Below are positions 1-6,659 of a stretch of DNA of 10,343 bases, piece by piece. The first letter of the stretch is position 1. Each line of letters begins with the position of its first letter. The notes under the pieces were generated by a model. That model had not been told where the DNA came from. It ran no database searches and saw only the letters and a program-made list of their open reading frames with translations. Source of the stretch: an uncultured Campylobacter sp. (lineage in GTDB: Bacteria > Campylobacterota > Campylobacteria > Campylobacterales > Campylobacteraceae); NCBI RefSeq assembly GCF_938040115.1, contig NZ_CALHXD010000125.1, positions 1 to 10,343 on the forward strand. The letters are read 5' to 3'. A program made the translations under genes and the position numbers.

Positions 1-544
1 TAAATTTGAACTAAAACCGCAAATTTTACCCAGGCTTTTTTGGTTCTCAAATTTTGATAGCAAGCATATCACTCGTTAAGACGTATACCTAAAAACGTTA
101 AATTTGACGCCAAAGCCGAGCACTATGCCTTGTACCAAACAAGCTACAGTAACGTAACGCCTCGCGCCATAAATACCAAGTGCCAAATTTTAGAGTTTTT
201 GCGGTGCAGGTCTCGGCGAGTAAAATTTGCAAATTTGAACGCAAAAGCAAAGATAAGATACCGCAAAAACGATAAGCTCGCAACGCTAATGCAAAGTAGT
301 CACTCAGTAAATTTTAGCGGCGATAAAACGCGAAGTTTCCCAAGCTAAATTTAACTCTTCCACTGCTTCGCACTGCAAATTTGCTGCCCCTGAAAAGCGA
401 CCTCAAGCGCAGCGAAACTGCACAAAATCTCTCTCAAAACGAGCCGCAGTATAAAAGCTAAAATTAAGCAAAAAAGCGCCAAATGAACAACGCATGCATA
501 CAGCAATAAACGATATTTCGACGCAGTAAAAGCTAAAAGCAAAT
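1..544. other. gene-poor stretch downstream of the Sat-like gene
   Basis: No convincing gene is seen here on either strand. Short open frames exist, but they begin at weak TTG-type starts without a Shine-Dalgarno sequence, have atypical composition and match no family I know. One, on the minus strand at 351-542, encodes a hydrophobic peptide directly after the Sat-like stop codon and could be a decayed membrane-protein fragment. The DNA is rich in AAATTTG and CAAATTT words, including a tandem pair near 225-238. No tRNA T-loop signature and no strong terminator with a T-run were found after the stop at 545. Confidence 0.6.
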
Positions 545-1729
545 TTAAGTCAGCGACGTCGTCTGATAAAGCTTCATCAAATTTTCGTAAAACTCCCTCT
601 CCGTCTGCTTTTCGAGCAGCCCGTTGCTAGGAAAAAGATCGTCGCAAAGCTTTTGGATATTTTCAAATCGGTTCGGGAAAAGCTCGCTCAGTATCATCGC
701 CGAGATGTCGCGCCGCATGAGGATTGCAGGCGGCAAGATACCCGCTAGCAGCAGCGTTTTTAGCGTCTGGGCGTGGTATTTGATATGGTGATGTTGGCCG
801 TGCGGGCAGGTCTTGGTGCTAACTAGCGTCTTGCACTCGTCGCAGTAGACGAGCTCTGGCAGCACGACGATATCTAAATTTAGATCGTTTTTGTAGCGTT
901 CTAGCACCGTGTGAGCGACGTTGTGATCGTAAAACATCCCGATACCGGCGTGATTTTGCCCGACTATGAGCTTATGGGCGCCCAGCCTATGCGCCGCGAT
1001 GCACTCTAGCGTCGGGTTTAGGTGCGAACTAAAGAGATTTGAGTTCTCAAAAGGCACGATGATCAGGCGGTTTTTGGGGACGTAGTTTTGGATGAAGTAT
1101 TCCAGCACGCTTTTTTTGAGAGAAAAGCTCATCATCTCGTCCGCGCCGTGGCTTTTTAGTAAAAACAAAAGCACCAGATCGGAGCTATCTATCGTCATCC
1201 TAATCAGGCGCTCGTGCGCGCGGTTAAATGGCTCCGCAGTTAGCATGATCGCCGAGATTTTGCGGACGTTTTGCTCCCTTTTGACCTCTTCGATCAGCTT
1301 TCTTACCTCGGCTAGCTTGTCGTCGTAGATTTTTATCTCGCCGCTTACGGCCAGTTCGCCGCTTTGGCTTTGCTGTGCGGGCGCAGCTTCGTTAGCGCGA
1401 AAGATATTTTGCGAGCTTTTTTCGGCGTTAAATTTAAAAACCTCGCCGACCTCGATATACCCCACGACCTTACCGCCGTTGATAAGCTCGATATGATCGC
1501 CCTTTGAGGCGTTTTTTATAGTTTCTTGATTGCGCTTGCCGTGCGGCGCAAAGACGAAAGTATATGGCATCGGCTCGCCGGCCAAAAAGCCCGTCTCGTA
1601 GATCTCGTTCGCCTCTTTTTCATTCATCAGGCGGTTAAATTTGCTAAAAATTTGATTTTCTATGAGATCAAGCGCGCCAAAAGCCTCGTCGTTTATCCAA
1701 ACGGCGTTATTTTTTCTTGACGACGTCAT
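545..1729 (-). CDS. Sat-like (ATP sulfurylase family) protein with degenerate active site
   Basis: The 394-residue protein has the layout of bacterial sulfate adenylyltransferase: an N-terminal PUA-like part (about 1-150) and a nucleotidyltransferase-type catalytic part (about 155-394). The family landmarks are recognisable but altered. The QxRNPxHRAHE signature reads LTAEPFNRAHE (163-173), so the sulfate-binding Gln and Arg, the Asn and the first His of HxxH are all gone. The GRDHAG loop reads GQNHAG (257-262). The zinc site looks intact, with C296, C299 and C308 and a CPHG motif. The family normally makes APS from ATP and sulfate; ordinary catalysis is doubtful here. The ATG has an AGAGGA Shine-Dalgarno and overlaps the end of the regulator gene by 23 bp, which implies translational coupling. 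From memory, C. jejuni has the same order (Cj1607-Cj1608-Cj1609). The family call is firm; the function is unknown. Confidence 0.85.
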   Translation of the reverse strand: MTSSRKNNAVWINDEAFGALDLIENQIFSKFNRLMNEKEANEIYETGFLAGEPMPYTFVFAPHGKRNQETIKNASKGDHIELINGGKVVGYIEVGEVFKFNAEKSSQNIFRANEAAPAQQSQSGELAVSGEIKIYDDKLAEVRKLIEEVKREQNVRKISAIMLTAEPFNRAHERLIRMTIDSSDLVLLFLLKSHGADEMMSFSLKKSVLEYFIQNYVPKNRLIIVPFENSNLFSSHLNPTLECIAAHRLGAHKLIVGQNHAGIGMFYDHNVAHTVLERYKNDLNLDIVVLPELVYCDECKTLVSTKTCPHGQHHHIKYHAQTLKTLLLAGILPPAILMRRDISAMILSELFPNRFENIQKLCDDLFPSNGLLEKQTEREFYENLMKLYQTTSLT

Positions 1730-2633
1730 ATTTTTTCCTCTTTTCCCAAAGCGATTTGCGCGAGATGCCTAGCTTTTTGCTAAGCTCGGTGTCGGGGTAT
1801 TTGTCCTGATAGTTTACGATGATGTGCTTGATGTAGTCGTCGATCGTCAAAATTTCGTCGATTTGAAAATTTTTCTCATCGCTTGTGATGTTTAGCGTCT
1901 CCATCGGCGTCTCTTCGTTCGGATTGGTCGAGCTTGCGATGATCTTGCGTTTGGCGGCGAGAGATACGATCTGATTTTTGGCCTCTTGGCGTAAAATTTG
2001 AAAATTTGAAAAGTACAAAAGCGTGCGCGGATTTGCCGCAGCTATTGCCTCCACGTCGATTCCGGGTTCTAGCGGGACGTATTTGAAGCTCAAATTTAGC
2101 GCCTTTGCGTACTCAAAAACAAAGTTATCGGCGTTTATCATTTTATTGCACTTTATAAGAAGCGGCAGCTTTATGCGCTTAAAGTCGAAATTTAGCGCCG
2201 AAACCGCCTTAAAATGATAGTTTAAGTAGTCCTGATAGGTCTTTATAAATGTCTGCAGCCGCCTAAACTCCTCAAAATGCTTGATCTTTCGTACCAGCTC
2301 CTCGATCATAAACGGCTTTTGTATGTAGTCGCTCGCACCAGCTTTTAGCGGGATCGAGACGGTGTCGTTGCTGATATAGGTGATGAGCAGGATGACGACG
2401 GAGTCTTTAAATTTTTGTATGATTTTTAGCGTCTCGTCGCCCGCAAACGCGCTAGAGAGCAACACCACGTCAAAGTGCACGTCCTTGCCGCCCTCCTTTG
2501 CCCTCTGCCCAGGCTCGCTTTTCATCGCCTCCGTCGCGCTCCTTGCGATCTCGCACTCATAGCCTAGATTTTCTAGCTTTGAGGCGATGCTTTGGGCTAG
2601 GTAGATTTCGTTTTCTATTATCAAAACTCTCAT
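1707..2633 (-). CDS. orphan atypical response regulator, HP1021/Cj1608 type
   Basis: The 308-residue protein has an N-terminal receiver domain (about 1-120), a middle region (about 125-245) and a C-terminal Fis-like helix-turn-helix (about 275-300, around KKLGISRKSLWEKR). The receiver keeps the acidic pair E7/E9, T85 and K106, but the phospho-acceptor aspartate is replaced by serine (VVLLSS, S60), so ordinary phosphorylation is unlikely. This matches H. pylori HP1021 and C. jejuni Cj1608, orphan regulators without a partner kinase. HP1021 binds oriC and acts as a redox-responsive regulator. Only two cysteines are present, C27 and C162. A hydrophilic stretch at about 39-52 looks like an insertion before the S60 strand. 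The gene lies 18 bp after ispDF with only a weak SD and overlaps the Sat-like gene. No histidine kinase is nearby. Confidence 0.88.
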   Translation of the reverse strand: MRVLIIENEIYLAQSIASKLENLGYECEIARSATEAMKSEPGQRAKEGGKDVHFDVVLLSSAFAGDETLKIIQKFKDSVVILLITYISNDTVSIPLKAGASDYIQKPFMIEELVRKIKHFEEFRRLQTFIKTYQDYLNYHFKAVSALNFDFKRIKLPLLIKCNKMINADNFVFEYAKALNLSFKYVPLEPGIDVEAIAAANPRTLLYFSNFQILRQEAKNQIVSLAAKRKIIASSTNPNEETPMETLNITSDEKNFQIDEILTIDDYIKHIIVNYQDKYPDTELSKKLGISRKSLWEKRKKYDVVKKK

Positions 2634-2651
2634 TTTTTTACTTTCGTCGTT

Positions 2652-3782
2652 TTATTTTTGCGTCCAGTCGTAAATTTTTAGACTCGCCGACGCCGTGGCG
2701 GCTATGCCCTCGCCCCGCCCCGTAAAGCCCAGCTTTTCGGTCGTCGTGGCCTTTACGTTTATGCGGCTCGGGGTTAAATTTAACGCATTTGCGATGTTTA
2801 TTTCCATCGCTGATTTAAATTTACTAAGCTTTGGCCTCTCAGCTATGACGGTGACATCGGCGTTAATAAGCTCAAAACCGACGCTTTGAACGAGCCTATA
2901 TGCTTCTTTTAGTAACATAGCAGAGTCCGCACCCTTAAATTTATCGTCGGTATCTGGGAAATGTTCGCCTATATCGCCCAGCCCGGCCGCTCCTAGCACC
3001 GCGTCTATGAGCGCGTGGATAGCTACGTCGCCGTCGGAGTGAGCCTTTAAATTTCGCTCGAAAGGGATTTTCTCGCCGCCGATTGTTACGAAACTTCCCT
3101 CTTTTTTCTCTTCTTCAAAGGCATGCACGTCAAAACCGTTGCCCACGTAAATTTCGCTTGACGGCGCACCAAGGCCGCAAATTTTAGAAAGGTCGTCTTT
3201 AAATGTGATTTTTCTAGCGTTTTCATCGCCTTGCACGTACCAAATTTTACCGCCAGCAGCCGCTATCGCCGAGCTATCGTCGGTGTAAATTTGACCTGAT
3301 TCAAGCGCGCCTTTTAGCATCGCCGTGCGCGAGAGCTGCGGAGTTTGGATGAGCTTGATCTGCTCTCTATCGACGGCCTGGGAGCCTAGATAAACGGTAT
3401 CGGGCACTTTTAGCGCAGGCACGACGCAGTCGGCGTTTTGGATGCCGCCTATTATGCGAGAAAAAAGCTCCGCGCTAATCATCGGACGAGCGATGTCGCT
3501 AACTAAAACAAATTCGCTTTGGACGAGTTTAAGCGCGTTTTTTAGGCTCTCTTGGCGGGTAGCACCGCCTTTTACGAAGCGATACGACGGGGCAAATTTG
3601 CTCATATATTTTTCCTCGTTTGAGGCGACGATTATCTCTTTAAAAGCGTAGTGCGAGCTTAAATTTTTAGCCGCAAAGAGCCATAGCGGATCGCCGTGGG
3701 CGCGCAACCACTGCTTTTTAACGGGCATTTCAAAACGACTGGAGCTTCCGGCTCCGAGCATTATCAGCGTAACGTCTAGCAA
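2652..3782 (-). CDS. ispDF: bifunctional IspD-IspF enzyme of the MEP isoprenoid pathway
   Basis: The 376-residue fusion carries out two steps of the non-mevalonate isoprenoid pathway in the cytoplasm. The N-terminal IspD part (about 1-205) couples MEP with CTP to give CDP-ME; its nucleotide-binding loop is GAGSSSR (10-16), followed by K22/K23. The C-terminal IspF part (from about 211) forms the cyclic diphosphate MEcPP. It shows the metal ligands D218 and H220 in GFDVH and H256, plus the conserved AHSDGD, GDIGEHFPDTD and ATTTEKLGFTGRGEGIAA motifs. IspE, the intermediate step, is encoded elsewhere; IspDF fusions are typical of this class. The start is TTG: AAAGGAG lies 5 nt upstream, whereas the next ATG (residue 8) would remove the beginning of the IspD fold. 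It is the first gene of the operon with the regulator and the Sat-like gene. Confidence 0.97.
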   Translation of the reverse strand: MLDVTLIMLGAGSSSRFEMPVKKQWLRAHGDPLWLFAAKNLSSHYAFKEIIVASNEEKYMSKFAPSYRFVKGGATRQESLKNALKLVQSEFVLVSDIARPMISAELFSRIIGGIQNADCVVPALKVPDTVYLGSQAVDREQIKLIQTPQLSRTAMLKGALESGQIYTDDSSAIAAAGGKIWYVQGDENARKITFKDDLSKICGLGAPSSEIYVGNGFDVHAFEEEKKEGSFVTIGGEKIPFERNLKAHSDGDVAIHALIDAVLGAAGLGDIGEHFPDTDDKFKGADSAMLLKEAYRLVQSVGFELINADVTVIAERPKLSKFKSAMEINIANALNLTPSRINVKATTTEKLGFTGRGEGIAATASASLKIYDWTQK

Positions 3783-3787
3783 AATTT

Positions 3788-3794
3788 CTCCTTT
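3788..3794 (-). promoter_or_regulatory. ribosome binding site selecting the TTG start of ispDF
   Basis: The minus strand reads AAAGGAG, 5 nt before the TTG at 3782-3780. This strong Shine-Dalgarno favours the non-ATG start over the internal ATG at codon 8. Confidence 0.75.
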
Positions 3795-3810
3795 GGCGAA
3801 GTGTTACGAT

Positions 3811-3816
3811 ATTATA
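3811..3816 (-). promoter_or_regulatory. predicted -10 box of the ispDF operon
   Basis: A perfect TATAAT is read on the minus strand 29 nt before the ispDF start, preceded by TG. No good -35 is seen, as is usual for sigma-70 promoters in Campylobacter. A TGTTACG motif (plus strand, 3802-3808) lies just downstream, near the expected transcription start. Confidence 0.55.
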
Positions 3817-3848
3817 CATCCTAAAAGCTTGTTTTTATCTTTTTTGAG

Positions 3849-3854
3849 TAAGAT
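3849..3854 (+). promoter_or_regulatory. predicted -10 box of thiC
   Basis: TAAGAT follows a T-rich run (about 3832-3845), the typical upstream context of Campylobacter sigma-70 promoters, and lies 27 nt before the ATG. The leader is therefore very short. It contains no TPP riboswitch: there is no room for one and no CUGAGA-type element. The Shine-Dalgarno TAAGGAG follows at 3869-3875. Confidence 0.45.
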
Positions 3855-3881
3855 TAGAACCAAAATTTTAAGGAGCGAAAC

Positions 3882-5216
3882 ATGAAAGAATTTCGGGTCA
3901 AATTTGACTCCGCCGACAAAACTCCGACGCAGATGTACTACGCTAAAAAAGGCGTTATAACGCCCGAGATGAACTACGTAGCGCAGGCTGAGATGCTAGA
4001 TCGCGAGGTCGTTAGGAGCAAGGTCGCCGCAGGCAAGATGATAATCCCAGCTAATATCCATCACGAAAATTTGCTCCCGATGGCAATCGGCAGGGAAGCC
4101 AAAACCAAAATCAACGCAAATATCGGCAACTCAAGCCTAAGCAGCGATATAGACGCCGAGCTTGAAAAACTGCAAATTTGCCTAAAATACGGCGCCGACA
4201 CGGTCATGGATCTAAGCACGGGCGGCGACCTTGACGCGATTAGAAGCGCTATAATCGCAAACTCCACCGTCCCCATAGGCACCGTGCCGATGTATCAGAT
4301 CATCCACGATATAAAAGAGGTCGAAAATTTGACGGCGGATGACATCCTAAAAACGCTCGAAAAACAGGCGCGCCAGGGCGTTAGCTACTTTACTATACAC
4401 GCGGGCTTTTTGCTCAAATTTATGCCGCTGGTCGCAAAACGCAAGATGGGTATCGTTAGCCGCGGCGGTAGCCTAACTGCTAGCTGGATGATGCACCATC
4501 ACAAAGAAAACCCGTTTTACGAGGCCTTTGACGATATTTTAGAAATTTGCGCCGCTCACGACGTCGCGCTATCTCTTGGCGACGGGTTGCGTCCCGGCTG
4601 CTTATACGACGCGACTGATGAAGCTCAGCTTAGCGAGCTGCGGGTTTTAGGCGAGCTAACGCTACGCGCATGGGAGAAAAACGTGCAGGTTATGATCGAG
4701 GGGCCGGGTCATATTCCTTTAAACCAAATAGAGTATAATATGAAAATCGAACGCGAGCTGTGCCACGGCGCGCCTTTTTACGTGCTAGGGCCGCTACCTA
4801 CGGACATCGGCGCGGGGTACGATCACATCACTTCGGCTATCGGCGGGACGATGGCGGCCTTTTACGGAGCCTCGATGCTGTGCTACGTGACGCCTAAAGA
4901 GCACCTAGGCCTACCTAACGCAAACGACGTCAGAGAGGGCATCGTAGCGCATAAGATCGCCGCTCACGCAGCCGACGTCGCGCTAGGCAAAGCAGGCGCA
5001 ATAGAGCGCGATCACGCGATGAGCGACGCTAGATACGCTTTTGACTGGAACAAGCAGTTTGAGCTGAGTCTAGACCCCGAAAGAGCGCGCGAGCTACATG
5101 ACGAGAGCTTGCCGCAAGAGTCGTTTAAAAAGGCGGAATTTTGCTCGATGTGCGGGCCTAAATTTTGCGCGTATAAAATTTCAAAAAATCTAATGAAGGA
5201 GAAAAATGTTAAGTAA
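3882..5216 (+). CDS. thiC: phosphomethylpyrimidine synthase ThiC
   Basis: The 444-residue protein converts the purine intermediate AIR into HMP-P, the pyrimidine half of thiamine, by a radical SAM reaction in the cytoplasm. It is the short form that lacks the long N-terminal extension of E. coli ThiC (about 630 residues). The C-terminal cluster motif CxxCxxxxC is intact at C421, C424 and C429 (FCSMCGPKFC). Family core motifs are clear: NIGNSS, DLSTGGDL, SRGGSLTASWM, GDGLRPG, EGPGHIPL and LPTDIGAGYDHI. The ATG has TAAGGAG 6 nt upstream. The end of thiC overlaps the start of mrp by 11 bp, and the mrp Shine-Dalgarno lies inside thiC, so the two are co-expressed. No other thiamine gene is visible in the window. 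Confidence 0.98.
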   Translation: MKEFRVKFDSADKTPTQMYYAKKGVITPEMNYVAQAEMLDREVVRSKVAAGKMIIPANIHHENLLPMAIGREAKTKINANIGNSSLSSDIDAELEKLQICLKYGADTVMDLSTGGDLDAIRSAIIANSTVPIGTVPMYQIIHDIKEVENLTADDILKTLEKQARQGVSYFTIHAGFLLKFMPLVAKRKMGIVSRGGSLTASWMMHHHKENPFYEAFDDILEICAAHDVALSLGDGLRPGCLYDATDEAQLSELRVLGELTLRAWEKNVQVMIEGPGHIPLNQIEYNMKIERELCHGAPFYVLGPLPTDIGAGYDHITSAIGGTMAAFYGASMLCYVTPKEHLGLPNANDVREGIVAHKIAAHAADVALGKAGAIERDHAMSDARYAFDWNKQFELSLDPERARELHDESLPQESFKKAEFCSMCGPKFCAYKISKNLMKEKNVK

Positions 5217-6306
5217 AGAGGAAGTCTTAAATAGACTAAAAGGCGTGATATATCCGGGCTTTGAGAAAGATATCGTGAGCTTTGGATTCGTAAAAAACGT
5301 CGAAATCGGCGAGAAAATTTTAATCGAGGTCGAGATCGTAAGCTCAAATCCCGACGTAGCAAACGAGCTGCGAACCGATATAAAGCGCGTGATGGGCTCA
5401 AACGAGTGCGTTGTTAGTATCATACAACCAAAAATACCCGAGGAAAAAAGCAACACACAAAGCGGTAAAAACATCGCTCCGCAGATCAAAAATTTCGTAA
5501 TGGTAAGCTCGGGCAAAGGCGGCGTGGGCAAGAGCACTACGACGTTAAATTTGGCTATCTCAATGGCGAAGCTAGGCAAAAAAGTAGGCATCCTAGACGC
5601 CGACATCTACGGTCCAAACATCCCTAGAATGCTCGGCGAAGTAGGCACGCAGCCTCAAGTCGTCGGCAACAAGCTAAAACCGATCCTAACTCACGGCGTC
5701 GAGATGATGAGTATGGGCGTGCTAATGGAAGAAGGCATGAGCCTCATCTGGCGCGGCTCGATGATAATGAAAGCTATCGAGCAGCTGCTAAAAGACGTAT
5801 TTTGGAGCGAGCTGGACGTGTTGTTTCTCGATATGCCTCCGGGAACGGGCGACGCACAGCTAACTCTAGCTCAAAGCGTACCGGTGACTGCGGGCGTGTG
5901 CGTCACGACGCCGCAAGTAGTAGCGCTTGATGATAGCAAAAGAGCACTTGATATGTTTGAGAAGCTTCACATCCCGATTGCGGGCGTGATAGAAAATATG
6001 AGCGGATTTATCTGCCCTGAAAGCGGCAAGGAGTATGATATATTCGGCAAAGGCACGACCGAGGAAGTGGCAAAAGCCTATAGTACCGAAGTGTTAGCCC
6101 AGATACCTATCGAGCCGGCTGTTCGTGTGGGCGGCGACAACGGCAAGCCGGTGAGCTTTTATGAGCCAAACTCGGTCACAGCTAAACGCTATGAAAAAGC
6201 GGCGGCTAGACTGTGGGAGATAATCGAAAATATCAACAATGACGGCGGCACGGACAACTCGTCTATCCAGCCTGTGATGGACGGCAAGAGCGCTTGCTCG
6301 AAGTAA
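5206..6306 (+). CDS. mrp: Mrp/ApbC-type Fe-S cluster carrier ATPase
   Basis: The 366-residue protein has an N-terminal MIP18/DUF59-type domain (about 1-85) and a C-terminal P-loop ATPase domain of the Mrp/NBP35 family. The deviant Walker A motif GKGGVGKST is at 103-111, followed by ILDADIYGPN and LDMPPGTGDAQLT. Such proteins bind a 4Fe-4S cluster between two subunits through a CxxC motif and pass it to apo-enzymes. Here the motif reads C270-P-E-S273 (in ENMSGFICPES), so the second cysteine is missing. The polar C-terminal tail (about 340-366) contains another cysteine near the end. AAGGAG precedes the ATG, and the gene overlaps thiC. ApbC of Salmonella is genetically linked to thiamine pyrimidine synthesis, which fits this pairing. 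From memory, in C. jejuni mrp lies directly beside ispDF, without thiC between them. Confidence 0.95.
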   Translation: MLSKEEVLNRLKGVIYPGFEKDIVSFGFVKNVEIGEKILIEVEIVSSNPDVANELRTDIKRVMGSNECVVSIIQPKIPEEKSNTQSGKNIAPQIKNFVMVSSGKGGVGKSTTTLNLAISMAKLGKKVGILDADIYGPNIPRMLGEVGTQPQVVGNKLKPILTHGVEMMSMGVLMEEGMSLIWRGSMIMKAIEQLLKDVFWSELDVLFLDMPPGTGDAQLTLAQSVPVTAGVCVTTPQVVALDDSKRALDMFEKLHIPIAGVIENMSGFICPESGKEYDIFGKGTTEEVAKAYSTEVLAQIPIEPAVRVGGDNGKPVSFYEPNSVTAKRYEKAAARLWEIIENINNDGGTDNSSIQPVMDGKSACSK

Positions 6307-6318
6307 AATTTAAAATCT

Positions 6319-6348
6319 AAAGTCCGAATTTGATCAAATTTGGGCTTT
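6319..6348 (+). terminator. hairpin after mrp, weak terminator candidate
   Basis: A 13-bp stem with two G-U pairs (AAAGTCCGAATTT against AAATTTGGGCTTT) closes a GATC loop 13 nt after the mrp stop. Only CTTT follows, without a true T-run, so it may terminate weakly or protect the 3' end. It separates thiC-mrp from the ACT gene. Confidence 0.4.
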
Positions 6349-6383
6349 AACTCTCGCAAATTTACAAATTTAGGAGAACGACG

Positions 6384-6650
6384 ATGAAAGCGATCGTAAC
6401 GGTGATCGGTAAGGACAAGGTTGGCATTGTGGCGGGCGTTTCGGCTAAGCTCGCGCAGCTTGGGCTAAACATAGACGACATCAGCCAGACGGTTTTGGAC
6501 GAGTTTTTTACGATGATGGCGGTGGTTTCCAGCGACGAAAAGCAGGACTTCACGGCTCTGCGCGAGGAGCTAAACGAGCTAGGCGAAAAGCTAAAAGTTA
6601 AAATCAACATCCAAAGCTCGGCGATCTTTGACGCCATGCACAACATCTAA
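6384..6650 (+). CDS. ACT-domain protein, UPF0237 family
   Basis: The 88-residue protein is a single ACT domain. It begins MKAIVTVIGKDKVGIVAGVS, the usual first strand and ligand-loop glycine region of the UPF0237 family, followed by LNIDDISQTVLDEFFTM and a long helix (about 55-70). ACT domains are small-molecule (often amino acid) binding modules that dimerise. The length fits the stand-alone family. The ATG has AGGAG 7 nt upstream. Only 9 nt separate it from the DUF711 gene, and this pairing is widely conserved in bacteria and archaea, which suggests the ACT protein senses a ligand for, or binds to, the larger partner. The ligand is not known. Confidence 0.93.
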   Translation: MKAIVTVIGKDKVGIVAGVSAKLAQLGLNIDDISQTVLDEFFTMMAVVSSDEKQDFTALREELNELGEKLKVKINIQSSAIFDAMHNI

Positions 6651-6659
6651 GGCGCGCAG

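Noticed and set aside
98..348. Short overlapping frames on both strands in the left stretch
   Set aside because: No ribosome binding sites, no known motifs, and basic or aromatic-rich composition typical of chance frames in AAATTT-rich DNA.
351..542. Minus-strand hydrophobic 63-codon frame directly after the Sat-like gene
   Set aside because: It starts at TTG with no Shine-Dalgarno, has no recognised family and an unusual Cys/Leu/Phe composition; more likely chance or a decayed fragment.
3783..3881. Possible TPP riboswitch upstream of thiC
   Set aside because: The interval is too short and shows no conserved TPP-aptamer elements; a simple divergent promoter region explains it.
5012..5606. 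Open minus-strand frames opposite thiC and mrp
   Set aside because: They are shadows of two strongly conserved plus-strand genes and have low-complexity Ser/Phe/Arg-rich products.
6319..6348. Strong rho-independent terminator after mrp
   Set aside because: The stem is real but AT-rich and lacks a T-run, so it is kept only as a weak terminator candidate.
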